This document shows positions 52,793 through 62,230 of a stretch of DNA of 64,000 nucleotides, piece after piece. Source of the stretch: Caulobacter sp. FWC2. GTDB lineage: Bacteria; Pseudomonadota; Alphaproteobacteria; Caulobacterales; Caulobacteraceae. The stretch spans positions 4,030,001 through 4,094,000 of the forward strand of contig NZ_PEBF01000001.1 of assembly GCF_002742625.1 (NCBI RefSeq). Direction: 5' to 3'. Within the stretch, counting starts at the first letter, position 1. Every line of letters starts with the position of its first letter. The notes beneath the pieces were generated by a model. That model had not been told where the DNA came from. It ran no database searches and saw only the letters and a program-made list of their open reading frames with translations. Both the position numbers and the translations under genes were made by a program.

Positions 52793-53316
52793 CGGGCGTC
52801 TCCCGCGTGGGCCATCAGATGTTCGATGGCGCGAACCATGTGCTTTTCCACCGCGCTGACCGACAGACCCAGCTGCGTGGCGATGGCCTGATGCCGCAAA
52901 CCGTCGATCCGGCGAAGCAGGAAGATCGCCCGCGTCCGTTCCGGCATGGTCATGAGGGCGGCGGCGGCGGCGTTGAGGGCCTGCTTGCCGGCATAGATGC
53001 GGGCCGGGTCGAAGTCCTGGTCGCCGCGCAGATCCGGATCCAGAGCGACATGCTCGTCGGCGTGCCGGACGGTGCGGCGGCGATAGCGGTCAGCCAGCAC
53101 GCTGGCGGCGGTCTGGAAGATATAGGCGCTAGCGCGATCGGTATCGTCCGGCGTGCCGCGCACGGTCAGGCGCAGGAACACCTCCTGCACCAGATCCTCG
53201 ACCTCGCCGGCGTTGCGGACCCGGCGTCGGAAATAGGCCGTCAGCGGTCCGCGCATCGCCGCCGCCTGCTTGGCGAAGGCGTCCGCGCGCGCGGCGGCGT
53301 CGGAGGCATTGGTCAT
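52789..53316 (-). CDS. ECF RNA polymerase sigma factor, FecI-like
   Basis: A 175-residue sigma factor. Region 2: LTAYFRRRVRNAGEVEDLVQ then EVFLRLTVRGTPDDTDRASA. Region 4: MPERTRAIFLLRRIDGLRHQ with the HTH AIATQLGLSVSAVEKHMVRA. ATG 53316 is preceded by GAGGGGAG; an upstream in-frame ATG adds eight residues without a better ribosome site. It is coupled to fecR and divergent from the small AraC gene. Confidence 0.9.
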   Translation of the reverse strand: MTNASDAAARADAFAKQAAAMRGPLTAYFRRRVRNAGEVEDLVQEVFLRLTVRGTPDDTDRASAYIFQTAASVLADRYRRRTVRHADEHVALDPDLRGDQDFDPARIYAGKQALNAAAAALMTMPERTRAIFLLRRIDGLRHQAIATQLGLSVSAVEKHMVRAIEHLMAHAGDAR

Positions 53317-53615
53317 CAGCTCCCCTCTCGCCATTCCCATCAGAGACTCCGCTGGCTGTCCAACGACATGTGGATGTCGTCTTCGAGAGGGCAGAACGCA
53401 GCCTTGGAAAAAGTCCTCACCGCGAAATTTTATTTCAGGCGTTTGAGACAGGCGCGGACGGGCGGTTTCTCGATATCACGCTGAAAGACAACGACTTTTC
53501 CTAGAGAATTATTTTCTGCCGCCGGCCTTCACGAAACAAAGGTCGGTGAGGACTTTTCCTCGGCCTGCGTGATCCCCAACAGGCGGCGAATGACCGTCCG
53601 ATGGAGATCACGATC
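53317..53615. promoter_or_regulatory. 299-base divergent region with repeated GGAAAAGTC motifs
   Basis: No gene is seen. AAAAGTCCTCACCG (53409-53422) is repeated inverted as CGGTGAGGACTTTT (53544-53557), and GACTTTTCCT recurs at 53493-53502. A further palindrome GAAAT-TTT-ATTTC lies at 53424-53436. These probably mark promoters or operators for the sigma and AraC genes. Confidence 0.5.
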
Positions 53616-54155
53616 ATGAGCACTCTTGGCCTTTCTCTGAACAGCGCGGGCGCCGCCCCCTTCTCGGCCGGCCCGATGGCGCAGGCGCTTCTGGACATGC
53701 TGGGCCGCGCCGAGCGCGCGCTCGAGATCGACCCGCGCCAGGCCAGGGTGTTCCTCGGCCAGGCGTCACGCCTTCTGGAGCCGGCGGCAGACAGCGCTCA
53801 GGCGCGGGATGCCGGCCTGGCGCCCTGGCAGGAGCGTAAGGTGCTGCGCCACATCGGCGATCATCTGGACCGCTCGATCAGCAATCACGAACTGGCGGAG
53901 GTGGTCGGTCTGAGCATCAGCCACTTCTCCCGACGCTTCAAAGCCAGCTTCGGCATTCCCCCGCGCGACTACCTGATCCGCAGCCGGGTTGAACGCGCCA
54001 AGACGCTGATGCTGGATCCCGACGCCTCGCTCTGCCAGATCGCCCTGGACTGCGGCTTCTGCGACCAGGCCCACCTGTCGCGGCTGTTCCAGGCCGTCGC
54101 CGGCGTCACGCCGAGCCGTTGGCGGCGGCAACACATCAACGCGGCGGCGGCCTAG
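53616..54155 (+). CDS. Small AraC-family transcriptional regulator
   Basis: A 179-residue protein. Residues 1-70 are an uncharacterised N-terminus; the rest is the AraC DNA-binding domain: KVLRHIGDHLDRSISNHELA, GLSISHFSRRFKASFGIPPR, DYLIRSRVERAKTLMLDPDA, QIALDCGFCDQAHLSRLFQA and GVTPSRWRRQ. ATG 53616 has GGAG 9 bases upstream; ATG 53601 has no ribosome site. It resembles the regulator at 35920-36357. Confidence 0.88.
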   Translation: MSTLGLSLNSAGAAPFSAGPMAQALLDMLGRAERALEIDPRQARVFLGQASRLLEPAADSAQARDAGLAPWQERKVLRHIGDHLDRSISNHELAEVVGLSISHFSRRFKASFGIPPRDYLIRSRVERAKTLMLDPDASLCQIALDCGFCDQAHLSRLFQAVAGVTPSRWRRQHINAAAA

Positions 54156-54229
54156 AATTGCTCAAAGCGCCCAAGCCGCCCAACGAACCGGTATTTGACC
54201 GGCTTGCACGTCGGCGTTCTACTTCCGAC

Positions 54230-54643
54230 ATGACCGAAACGACCTACAAGGGCGGCTGCCTGTGCGGCGCGCTGCGCTGGGAAGCCGACCGGGCGCCGGA
54301 CTATATGGGCCTGTGCTGCTGCGCCGACTGCCGCAAGGCGTCGGGCGGGGGCTTCATTCCGTTCATGGGCTTCGCCGCCGAGGCCCTGACCATCAGCGGC
54401 CCAGCGCGGCCGTTCCGCAGCCGGGCGTTCCGAGGGGGCGAGGCCACCCGCAATTCCTGCCCTACCTGCGGGGGCCTCGTCTTCGGCGGCGAGCATGGGC
54501 TCAGCGACAGCCACACGATCTACGCCGGAAGCCTGGACGACCCGACCCTGTTCAAGCCGTCCATGGCTCTGTTCGACCGCGACCGTCCTGACTGGGTGAT
54601 CCTGCCGGACGGCCTGACGGTGTTCGAGACGATGCCGGACTAG
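54230..54643 (+). CDS. GFA-family protein (glutathione-dependent formaldehyde-activating fold)
   Basis: A 137-residue zinc protein. The GFA signature is complete: YKGGCLCGALRWEA, LCCCADCRKASGGGFIPFM, and NSCPTCGGLVFGGEH, providing paired cysteines for structural zinc. Most family members are of unknown substrate and are not proven formaldehyde enzymes. It starts 74 bases after araC and is convergent with the RsaA-anchor-like gene, with only 9 bases between stops. Confidence 0.92.
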   Translation: MTETTYKGGCLCGALRWEADRAPDYMGLCCCADCRKASGGGFIPFMGFAAEALTISGPARPFRSRAFRGGEATRNSCPTCGGLVFGGEHGLSDSHTIYAGSLDDPTLFKPSMALFDRDRPDWVILPDGLTVFETMPD

Positions 54644-54652
54644 AGGAAGCCC

Positions 54653-55762
54653 CTAGACGAAGGCGCCGGTGTCGTGGTGGTCGGCCGGCTGGGCGACCAG
54701 GGCCACCCCGTCGACAGAGGCCGGGATGCTGGCCTTGGCCGCCACGAGGGCGCCGCCATAGCTGGCCTTGCCGTCATAGGCGTCGGTCAGGAAGGTTTTG
54801 GTCGCCTCGGCATAGGACCCGACGCCCGCGTTCATGCCGGCGTACATCACGAACCCGGCCATGGCCGCCTTGGCCCCCAAGGCGTCGTGGCCATAGGCGG
54901 TGAGGTAGTTCTGCTGCGAGACGATGTAGTCGATGGCCGCGTTGACATTGATCCCAGCCGCCGTCGCCTTGGCGTTGCCGATGATGGTGTCATAGGCCTT
55001 CACCACGGCGTCGCGGAACGACAGGCTGTCATAGGCGGTCTTGAACGACGCCCCGCCCGCGCCGCTCATGGCCTGGTTGACCGCGAACTCGATGTATTTG
55101 TTGCCGGTGTTGTAGATTGCATAGGCGTAGTCGGTCAGGTCGGTGGTGTTGGCGGCGCTGTCGATCAGGTCGTTCAGGGCCGTTTGGCTGGGCGTCTTGC
55201 CGGTAAAGAAGTTCATCGCCTGCAGCGCCAGGGCCGAGGTGTCGACGGAGTAGCCGACCAGCTTGTCGATGAAGACCGCCTTGGTGATCTTGTTGGCGAT
55301 GACGTCGGCCTGAAGCTGCGCCAGCTCCTTCATCTCGGCATAGAAGGCGTTGACCACCTTCTCGCCGTTCGGCCCGCTCAGATATTCCGACAGCGCCTTG
55401 GACGAGCTGGCCGAGATGCCCGCCAGGGCCTTGTAGGCGTCCTTGATCTGGGCGTCGGTGAGTACGATCGGATTGGCGACCGCGCCCGTGTCACCTGTCC
55501 CGCCCGTCCCAGAGCCGAAGGCCACGCTGAGCGGCGTATCCAGCGGGAACTTGGTCAGGGCGTCCTTCAGCGTCTGGACGCCGATATTGATCAGGGCCGG
55601 ATTGGCCTCGACCAGGGCCAGGGCGGCGTCGACCTCGGGCGTCAGCACGCCAACGCTTTTCAGAAGCGGCCGCAGGTCGACGAACTTGAAGGTCGCCTGG
55701 ATGAAGCCGGCGTCGACCAGCTGGATCAGGAATTGGAAGTCGCGAAGCGTCGGTTCGGCCAT
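54653..55762 (-). CDS. Protein with RsaA (S-layer) anchoring-domain-like region
   Basis: A 369-residue protein without signal peptide. Residues about 178-335 closely match my memory of the N-terminal LPS-binding domain of the Caulobacter S-layer protein RsaA: LALQAMNFFTGKTPSQTALN, then DSAANTTDLTDYAYAI, NKYIEFAVNQAMSGAGGA and AYDTIIGNAKATAAGINVNA. Residues 1-85 are a separate helical region, followed by a Gly/Thr-rich linker. There is no RTX lattice region. No cysteine is seen, and the chain ends in HHDTGAFV, compatible with type I secretion. Probably a surface protein tethered to O-polysaccharide. ATG 55762 has GGAGGG upstream. Confidence 0.65.
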   Translation of the reverse strand: MAEPTLRDFQFLIQLVDAGFIQATFKFVDLRPLLKSVGVLTPEVDAALALVEANPALINIGVQTLKDALTKFPLDTPLSVAFGSGTGGTGDTGAVANPIVLTDAQIKDAYKALAGISASSSKALSEYLSGPNGEKVVNAFYAEMKELAQLQADVIANKITKAVFIDKLVGYSVDTSALALQAMNFFTGKTPSQTALNDLIDSAANTTDLTDYAYAIYNTGNKYIEFAVNQAMSGAGGASFKTAYDSLSFRDAVVKAYDTIIGNAKATAAGINVNAAIDYIVSQQNYLTAYGHDALGAKAAMAGFVMYAGMNAGVGSYAEATKTFLTDAYDGKASYGGALVAAKASIPASVDGVALVAQPADHHDTGAFV

Positions 55763-55879
55763 GACGGGATCCCTCCAGGACCCTCGCCGCACCACGCGTC
55801 ACACTCGGTCCTCGAACGCCGTTCTACGGTTACGACGCCCGGGACTGACATCCCCTGGACTGGGGGTAGCCAGGCGGAC

Positions 55880-56419
55880 TCAACCTCCAGGCAAGGTCCC
55901 GGGGCGGATATAGGCGAACATGTGCGGGACCCAGTCGGGCTTGCCCAGCGGGACGCCCTGGTTGCGCAGGATCGCGTAGGCGGTGGTGAGATGGAAATAG
56001 ACCTGGGCCAGGGCCCAGTCGCGCAGGAACTGCTCGCCGGTCAGGTCGAAGACAATGCCGTTGGGCATCTTCAGCTCGATCGGCTTTTCGGCCGCGCCGT
56101 CGAAGGCTGAGGCTGGCGTGGCCTCGATCCGCGCCAGGGCGTCCGCCAGCTGGGCCTTCAGGCCGGCGAAGTCGGTCGCGTCCTCGGTCGGGGCGAAGCC
56201 TTCGGCGCCGGTCAGGTAGCGCAGCAGGTCGCTGGTCTGGACGCAGACGAACCGCACCTGCGTCGACAGCGGGAACATGTCCGCCGCCAGCCGAGCCTCG
56301 ATCAGGCTCTCCGGCGCCAGCCCGTGCTCGGCGGCATGGGCCTCGCCCTTGGACAGCTGGGCAGACAGGCCTTTCAGCATGTGGGCGTAGGTCGGGATGG
56401 CGATCGCGTGCAGGTCCAT
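55880..56419 (-). CDS. DUF1993-family protein
   Basis: A 179-residue cytoplasmic protein matching the DUF1993 pattern: HAIAIPTYAHMLKGLSAQLS, LAADMFPLSTQVRFVCVQTS, PTEDATDFAGLKAQLADALA, and the C-terminal FLRDWALAQVYFHLTTAYAI with LGKPDWV. The conserved His residues recall DinB-like four-helix metal-binding folds. Function is unknown. It lies 66 bases downstream of hutC on the same strand. Confidence 0.88.
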   Translation of the reverse strand: MDLHAIAIPTYAHMLKGLSAQLSKGEAHAAEHGLAPESLIEARLAADMFPLSTQVRFVCVQTSDLLRYLTGAEGFAPTEDATDFAGLKAQLADALARIEATPASAFDGAAEKPIELKMPNGIVFDLTGEQFLRDWALAQVYFHLTTAYAILRNQGVPLGKPDWVPHMFAYIRPGTLPGG

Positions 56420-56485
56420 GGGCGTCCTCCGGTTTGGCGAGGAGGTAAGCCGACACAGCGGCGGAACGCCAGAGGCGAAGCGCCC

Positions 56486-57193
56486 TTAAGCCCCAGGCCC
56501 GAACCGCGCCACCAGGTCGTAGGCTTCGCCGGGGAACACCTGGCGGACCCTCGTGACGTGCTGGCCCTCGCGCCAGGTGCGGCGGTCGACGACGAGGCAG
56601 GCCGCGCCCTCGTCCAGGGCCAGCAGGCGGGCGACGTGGGCGTCGGCGTTGACGGCGCTGATCCGGCTCTCGGCCTCGGTCCAGGCGACATGTTCCAGCA
56701 GCCAGGCGCCGGGCGGGACCTGCGTGAAGTCGGCGGCTTCCATCTCCGGCGCGGCCTTCAGCGAGACCAGGCGCCGCTCCAGGGCGAACGGCCGCCCGCC
56801 GGCGTCGTGGACCCCGTCCAGCGCCAGCAGCTTGCCGCCGGCCGCCAGTTCGACTTCCTCGGGACTGTCGCGATCGGCGGCGCGGACCGTCCGGATCAGC
56901 AGGCGGAAGGCGTAGGTCTCGCCGCGCGCGACGATCTCGGACTGGATGTCGGGGATGTTCAGCACCGGTGCGTGGACCCTCGGCCGCGCCACGAACGAGC
57001 CGGCGCGCTTGCGGCGCACGATCAGTCCGGCCTCGACCAGCGCGGCCATCGCCTTGCTGACGGTCATGCGCGCACAGCCGTACCGGTCCATCAGCTCGGT
57101 CTCGAACGGCACGCGATGGCCGGGCGCCCATTCGCCGGAGCGGATGCGGGCCTCGATCTCCGAGCGGATGCGCTGGTGCAGCGGCCCGGTCAC
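56486..57193 (-). CDS. hutC: Histidine utilisation repressor HutC (GntR family)
   Basis: A 235-residue repressor responding to urocanate in characterised systems. The GntR winged helix is PLHQRIRSEIEARIRSGEWA, PGHRVPFETELMDRYGCARM and TVSKAMAALVEAGLIVRRKR, followed by a UTRA ligand domain (LDGVHDAGGRPFALERRLVS ... WREGQHVTRVRQVFPGEAYD). It starts at GTG 57193, overlapping the hutF stop by four bases, so it is made from the hutF transcript and would repress both arms through the palindrome at 58601-58618. Confidence 0.92.
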   Translation of the reverse strand: MTGPLHQRIRSEIEARIRSGEWAPGHRVPFETELMDRYGCARMTVSKAMAALVEAGLIVRRKRAGSFVARPRVHAPVLNIPDIQSEIVARGETYAFRLLIRTVRAADRDSPEEVELAAGGKLLALDGVHDAGGRPFALERRLVSLKAAPEMEAADFTQVPPGAWLLEHVAWTEAESRISAVNADAHVARLLALDEGAACLVVDRRTWREGQHVTRVRQVFPGEAYDLVARFGPGA

Positions 57194-58578
57194 GCCAGCA
57201 GGGCCTTCAGGGTCTGGACGTAGCGCGCGGTGATCGCCTCGCGGGCATGGTGGCGGCCGCCGGAGACCAGCTGCCGGCCGTGCCGCCAGACGGTGTCGAT
57301 CCCGCCGCCGGCGAAGACCAGGCTGTCGATCAGCGTGTCGCCCGACCTCCCGACGACGTTCGGATGGTTTGTGTCGAGGGTGATGAAGTCAGCCGCCGCG
57401 CCGCGCCGCAGGCCGCCCCTTGTCGTCCCATTGGCGACGCCAAGGGCTTGAGCCCCGCCGAGTGTCGCCGCCCGCCAGAGGTCGCCGCCGGTAGAACGGC
57501 GCGGACCGCCCGCGAGCACGTTGCGGGCCCGGCGGGTCAGGCGCTGGGCGTATTCCAGGGTCCGCAACTCCTGGGCGGCGTCGATCACGATGTTGGAGTC
57601 GGTCCCGATTCCGAAACTTCCGCCAGCCGCCAGGTAGTCCGGTGTCGGAAAGATCCCGTCGCCCAGATTGGCCTCGGTCATCGGGCACAGGCCGGCGGTC
57701 GCGCCGCTCTTGGCCAGGCGCTCGGTCTCGGTGGCGTTGATGTGGGTGGCGTGGATCAGGCACCACCGCTTGTCGACCTCGGTGTGGTTCATCAGCCAGC
57801 GGACCGGGCGCGCGCCGGTGGCGGCCAGGCAGTCGTCGACCTCTTTCGTCTGCTCGGCGACGTGCATGTGGATCGGCCCGCCAGCGGCCAGAGGGACGAT
57901 GGCGTCCAACTCCTCGGGCGTGACCGCGCGCAGGCTGTGCGGCGCGATCCCGACCACCGCCTCGGGCAGCGGCGAGACGATCTCGCGACAGGCCTCGACC
58001 AGCCGGGCGAAGCCGTCGACATCGTGGATGAAGCGCTTCTGGCCATCGGTGGGCGGCAGGCCGCCAAAGTTGCTGTGGGCATAGAACACCGGCAGCAGGG
58101 TCAGCCCGATCCCGGTCTCTTCCGCCGCCGCCGCCATTCGCGCGGCCATTTCGGCCGGGTTGTCGTACCCACCGCCGTCGGGGGCGTGGTGCAGGTAGTG
58201 GAACTCGCCCACCCGCGTGAAGCCGCCCTCCAGCATCTCGACCTGGCCCATGGCGGCGATGGCCTGGGCCATGTCGGGGTCCAGCCGCTCCAGGAAGCGG
58301 TACATGACCTCGCGCCAGGTCCAGAAGTTGTCTCCGGTCTCGCCGCGCGTCTCCGCCAAGCCAGCCATGGCGCGCTGGAAGGCGTGGCTGTGGACGTTGC
58401 CCAGACCCGGCAGGGCGGGACCCAGACGTTGGGCGTCGCCCGCGCTGGTGTCGGTGTCGATGCGGGTGATGCGGCCATCGGTGATGGTGAACTTCACGCC
58501 CGGCGCCCAACCGTCCGCCAGCAAAGCGCTCTCGCACCAAACCACCGTGGAAGACTCGGAAATGTGCGCGTCGGTCAC
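57190..58578 (-). CDS. hutF: Formimidoylglutamate deiminase HutF
   Basis: A 462-residue amidohydrolase converting N-formimino-L-glutamate to N-formyl-L-glutamate and ammonia. The metal-binding HxH is in GLGNVHSHAFQRAMAG, later ligands in IGIAPHSLRAVTP, IHMHVAEQTKEV and CLIHATHIN, and the Asp in FGIGTDSNIVID. GTG 58578 starts the family sequence, with AGG 8 bases upstream; the frame continues upstream but that sequence is the antisense of hutI. With hutG present, the organism uses the five-step pathway. Confidence 0.93.
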   Translation of the reverse strand: MTDAHISESSTVVWCESALLADGWAPGVKFTITDGRITRIDTDTSAGDAQRLGPALPGLGNVHSHAFQRAMAGLAETRGETGDNFWTWREVMYRFLERLDPDMAQAIAAMGQVEMLEGGFTRVGEFHYLHHAPDGGGYDNPAEMAARMAAAAEETGIGLTLLPVFYAHSNFGGLPPTDGQKRFIHDVDGFARLVEACREIVSPLPEAVVGIAPHSLRAVTPEELDAIVPLAAGGPIHMHVAEQTKEVDDCLAATGARPVRWLMNHTEVDKRWCLIHATHINATETERLAKSGATAGLCPMTEANLGDGIFPTPDYLAAGGSFGIGTDSNIVIDAAQELRTLEYAQRLTRRARNVLAGGPRRSTGGDLWRAATLGGAQALGVANGTTRGGLRRGAAADFITLDTNHPNVVGRSGDTLIDSLVFAGGGIDTVWRHGRQLVSGGRHHAREAITARYVQTLKALLA

Positions 58579-58600
58579 TGGACAAGCCTCATCGTTCGCA

Positions 58601-58618
58601 AATATGTCTATACATATT
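58601..58618. promoter_or_regulatory. HutC operator candidate
   Basis: AATATGT-CTAT-ACATATT is a perfect 7-bp inverted repeat with a 4-base centre, located between the divergent hutF (start 58578) and hutI (start 58663). It contains TGTCTATACA, close to the TGTATAGACA-type sites of GntR/HutC regulators, and would control both arms. Confidence 0.75.
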
Positions 58619-58662
58619 GAAGCGGCCCGCAAGAGACGGTCCGCGTTGGCGGAGGCAGGCTC

Positions 58663-59868
58663 ATGCGCTGTGATCGGGTGTGGATCAACGCCCGTCTCGC
58701 GACCCTCGCCCCGGATCGCGAAGGCCTGGGGATCGTCGAGGACGGGGTCATCGCCAGCCGGGACGGCCGCATCGCCTATGCCGGTCCGGCGGAGGCCGCG
58801 CCGACCTTCGAGACGACCGAAACCGTCGATGTCGAGGAGCGCTGGATCACCCCCGGCCTGATCGATCCGCACACCCACCTGGTCTTCGCAGGCGACCGCG
58901 CCCACGAGTTCGAGCTGCGCCTGGCAGGGGCCTCCTACGAGGAAATCGCCCGAGCCAGCGGCGGCATCATCTCGACCATGCGCGCCACCCGCGCGGCCTC
59001 GGAAGCCGAACTGGTTGCCACCGCCCTGCCCCGGCTCGACGCTCTGATCGCCGAGGGCGTCACCACGGTCGAGATCAAGTCCGGCTACGGCCTGTCCCTC
59101 GACGACGAGATCAAGAGCCTGCGCGCCGCACGCACCCTGGCCGACATCCGCCGCGTCGGGGTCAGCACGACCTTCCTGGGCGCCCACGCCCTGCCGCCGG
59201 AATATCGCGACGACCCCGACGGCTACATCGCACTGGTCTGCGAGAAGATGATCCCCGCCATCGCCGCGCGGGGCCTGGCCGACGCGGTCGACGGCTTCTG
59301 CGAGGGCATCGGCTTTTCGCCCGACCAGATCCGCCGCGTGTTCGAGACCGCGCGGGACCACGGCCTGCCGGTCAAGCTGCACGCCGAGCAGCTGTCGGAC
59401 CTCAACGGCGCGGCGCTGGCCGCCGAATTCGGGGCGCTGTCGGCCGACCATCTGGAGCACCTGGACGCGGCGGGCATCGCCGCCATGGCCACCTCGGGCA
59501 CGGTCGCCACCCTGCTCCCCGGCGCCTACTACTTCACCCGTGAGCACAAGCCCCCGCCGATCGCGGCCCTGCGCCAAGCCGGCGTGCCGATGGCCCTGGC
59601 CACCGACTGCAACCCCGGCACCTCGCCCCTGACCTCGCCGCTGCTGGTCATGAACATGGCCGCCACCATCTTCCGGATGACCGTGGAGGAATGCCTGGCC
59701 GGCGTGACGCGAGAGGCCGCGCGGGCGCTGGGGCTGCTGCACGATCGCGGGACGCTGGAGGCCGGCAAGGCCTGCGACCTCGCCATCTGGGACATCGAGC
59801 GTCCCGCCGAACTTGTCTATCGCATGGGCTTCAACCCGCTCCATGCGCGCGTGTGGAGAGGCCAGTGA
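58663..59868 (+). CDS. hutI: Imidazolonepropionase HutI
   Basis: A 401-residue metal-dependent enzyme that opens the imidazolone ring to give N-formimino-L-glutamate, the third step of histidine breakdown. The metal HxH is in [63 protein letters not shown] and [11 protein letters not shown] are typical. GGAGG lies upstream of ATG 58663. Its stop overlaps the hutH start as GTGA. Confidence 0.95.
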   Translation: MRCDRVWINARLATLAPDREGLGIVEDGVIASRDGRIAYAGPAEAAPTFETTETVDVEERWITPGLIDPHTHLVFAGDRAHEFELRLAGASYEEIARASGGIISTMRATRAASEAELVATALPRLDALIAEGVTTVEIKSGYGLSLDDEIKSLRAARTLADIRRVGVSTTFLGAHALPPEYRDDPDGYIALVCEKMIPAIAARGLADAVDGFCEGIGFSPDQIRRVFETARDHGLPVKLHAEQLSDLNGAALAAEFGALSADHLEHLDAAGIAAMATSGTVATLLPGAYYFTREHKPPPIAALRQAGVPMALATDCNPGTSPLTSPLLVMNMAATIFRMTVEECLAGVTREAARALGLLHDRGTLEAGKACDLAIWDIERPAELVYRMGFNPLHARVWRGQ

Positions 59869-61391
59869 CCGAGCTTGTTCTGAACCCCGGCGACGTGCCG
59901 CTGGCCGAGTGGAAGGCGATCTACCGTGGCGCGACGGCGCGCCTGGCCGATACGGCGTGGCCCGCGATCGCCGAGAGCGCCGCCGCCGTGCAGCGCATCC
60001 TGGCCAAGGGCGAGCCGGTCTATGGGATCAACACCGGCTTCGGGAAACTGGCCAGCGTCCGCATCGGCGACGCCGACCTGGAGACCCTGCAGCGCAACAT
60101 CGTCCTGTCCCACGCCGCCGGTGTCGGCGAGCCTTCGCCGGTCCCGGTCATCCGCCTGATGATGGCCCTGAAGCTGGCCAGCCTGGCGCAGGGCGCCTCG
60201 GGCGTACGGGTCGAGACCGTGAGGATGCTGGAGGAAATGCTGGCCCAGGGCCTGACGCCGGTGATCCCATGCCAGGGCTCGGTCGGCGCCTCGGGCGACC
60301 TGGCCCCGCTGTCGCACATGGCCGCGACCATGATCGGGGTCGGCGAGATCTTCGTCGACGGCGAGCGCAAGCCGGCCGCCAAGGCGCTGAAGAAGGCGGG
60401 CCTCAAGCCCCTGACGCTCGGCCCCAAGGAAGGCCTGGCCCTGCTGAACGGCACCCAGTTCTCGACCGCCAACGCCCTGGCGGGCCTGTTCGAGGCCGAG
60501 CTGTTGTTCCAGTCGGCCCTGGTCACCGGCGCCCTGTCGACCGAAGCCGCCAAGGGCTCCGACACTCCCTTCGACCCGCGCATCCACACGCTGCGCCGCC
60601 ACGCCGGCCAGATCGAGACCGCCGCCGCCCTGCGCGACCTGATGGCGACCTCGGAAATCCGCGCCTCGCACCTGAAGGAAGACGAGCGCGTCCAGGACCC
60701 CTACTGCCTGCGCTGCCAGCCGCAGGTGATGGGCGCGGCGCTGGACATCCTGCGCCAGGCCGCCGTGACGCTGGAGACCGAGGCCAATGGCGTCTCGGAC
60801 AATCCCCTGATCTTCCCGGAAGCGGATGAGGCGCTGTCGGGCGGCAACTTCCACGCCGAGCCGGTCGCCTTCGCCGCCGACATCATCGCCCTGGCGGTCT
60901 GCGAGATCGGCTCGATCGCCGAGCGCCGCATCGCCATGCTGGTCGACCCGGCGCTGTCGGGCCTGCCGGCGTTCCTGACGCCCAAGCCGGGCCTGAACTC
61001 CGGCTTCATGATCCCCCAGGTCACGGCCGCCGCTCTGGTCTCGGAGAACAAGCAGAAGGCCTATCCGGCCAGCGTCGACTCGATCCCGACCTCGGCCAAC
61101 CAGGAGGACCACGTCTCGATGGCCGCCCACGGCGCGCGCCGCCTGATGGGCATGGTCGAGAACGCCACGGCCGTGCTGGGCATCGAACTGCTGGCGGCGG
61201 CGCAGGGCTGCGACTTCCACGCCCCGCTGCGGTCGAGCAAGGCCCTGGAGGCGGTGCGGACGCTGACGCGGAGCAAGGTGCCGCACCTGGAGGATGATCG
61301 GCACTTCCACCCGGACATGGAGGCGGCGAACGTCTTGGTGTGGTCGGGCGCGGTGATCGCGGCAGCGGGCAAGCTGCCGGGGGTTAGCTGA
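59865..61391 (+). CDS. hutH: Histidine ammonia-lyase HutH
   Basis: A 508-residue enzyme that eliminates ammonia from histidine to form urocanate. The Ala-Ser-Gly that cyclises into the MIO electrophile is at residues 142-144 in [15 protein letters not shown]. The catalytic Tyr is in [12 protein letters not shown], and [14 protein letters not shown] and [17 protein letters not shown] are also hallmarks. GTG 59865 overlaps the hutI stop, and its stop overlaps the hutG start by one base. Confidence 0.96.
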   Translation: MTELVLNPGDVPLAEWKAIYRGATARLADTAWPAIAESAAAVQRILAKGEPVYGINTGFGKLASVRIGDADLETLQRNIVLSHAAGVGEPSPVPVIRLMMALKLASLAQGASGVRVETVRMLEEMLAQGLTPVIPCQGSVGASGDLAPLSHMAATMIGVGEIFVDGERKPAAKALKKAGLKPLTLGPKEGLALLNGTQFSTANALAGLFEAELLFQSALVTGALSTEAAKGSDTPFDPRIHTLRRHAGQIETAAALRDLMATSEIRASHLKEDERVQDPYCLRCQPQVMGAALDILRQAAVTLETEANGVSDNPLIFPEADEALSGGNFHAEPVAFAADIIALAVCEIGSIAERRIAMLVDPALSGLPAFLTPKPGLNSGFMIPQVTAAALVSENKQKAYPASVDSIPTSANQEDHVSMAAHGARRLMGMVENATAVLGIELLAAAQGCDFHAPLRSSKALEAVRTLTRSKVPHLEDDRHFHPDMEAANVLVWSGAVIAAAGKLPGVS

Positions 61392-62230
61392 TGACGGACA
61401 GGGTGGGATTCGCCCCCCCTTGGCTTCAGATGACGCCCGGCGACGCGCCCCTGATCGTCAGCCTCCCCCACACCGGGACCGATATCCCGGCCGACATCGA
61501 AGCCGGCCTCGTCTCTCCCTGGCTGGCCCGCAAGGACGCCGATTGGTGGGTGGATCGGCTCTACGCCTTCGCCGAGGGGATGGGCGCGACCATCGTGCGG
61601 ACGGCGATCTCGCGGACGGTCATCGACGTCAATCGGGACCCGTCGGGCGCCTCGCTCTATCCGGGCCAGGCGACGACGGAGCTCTGCCCGACCACCACCT
61701 TCGACGGCGAGCCGCTGTATAGCGACGGCGGGCCGGACGCGGCCGAGATCGACCGTCGCCGCACGATCTACCTCGAGCCCTACCACACCACCCTGCGCGA
61801 AGAGATCGATCGCCTGCGTACGCTCCATCCGACCGTGGTGCTGTACGAGGCTCATTCGATCCGCTCGCACGTGCCGCGCCTGTTCGACGGCGAGCTGCCG
61901 CAGTTCAATCTCGGGACCAACAGCGGCGCCAGTTGCGCCCCCGCCCTGACCGCCGCCGTCGAGGCCGCCTGCGATGCGTCGGGCCTCAGCCGCGTCACCA
62001 ACGGCCGCTTCAAGGGCGGCTGGACCACGCGCCACTACGGACAGCCGCCCGCCGGCGTCCACGCCCTCCAGATGGAGCTGGCCTGCCGGGGCTACATGGA
62101 CGACCCGGCCGAGCCCCCGACGCCCGAAACCTGGCCCACGCCCTTCCACGCCGATCGCGCCGAGCCGCTGCGCGCGGTGCTGGAAGACGTCCTCAACGCC
62201 TGCCTGACCTTCGCCCGGAGCAACGCATGA
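61391..62230 (+). CDS. hutG: N-formylglutamate deformylase HutG
   Basis: A 279-residue zinc amidohydrolase that removes formate from N-formylglutamate, the last step after HutF. Family motifs include [58 protein letters not shown] and [13 protein letters not shown]. It is coupled to hutH upstream (TGATG) and to hutU downstream (ATGA). Confidence 0.95.
   Translation: MTDRVGFAPPWLQMTPGDAPLIVSLPHTGTDIPADIEAGLVSPWLARKDADWWVDRLYAFAEGMGATIVRTAISRTVIDVNRDPSGASLYPGQATTELCPTTTFDGEPLYSDGGPDAAEIDRRRTIYLEPYHTTLREEIDRLRTLHPTVVLYEAHSIRSHVPRLFDGELPQFNLGTNSGASCAPALTAAVEAACDASGLSRVTNGRFKGGWTTRHYGQPPAGVHALQMELACRGYMDDPAEPPTPETWPTPFHADRAEPLRAVLEDVLNACLTFARSNA

Noticed and set aside
58579..58662. Riboswitch in the hut intergenic region
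   Set aside because: The 84-base gap holds a protein-type palindrome and ribosome site but no room for an aptamer.
58579..59844. N-terminal extension of hutF
   Set aside because: The frame stays open but is the antisense of hutI; the family sequence begins at GTG 58578.
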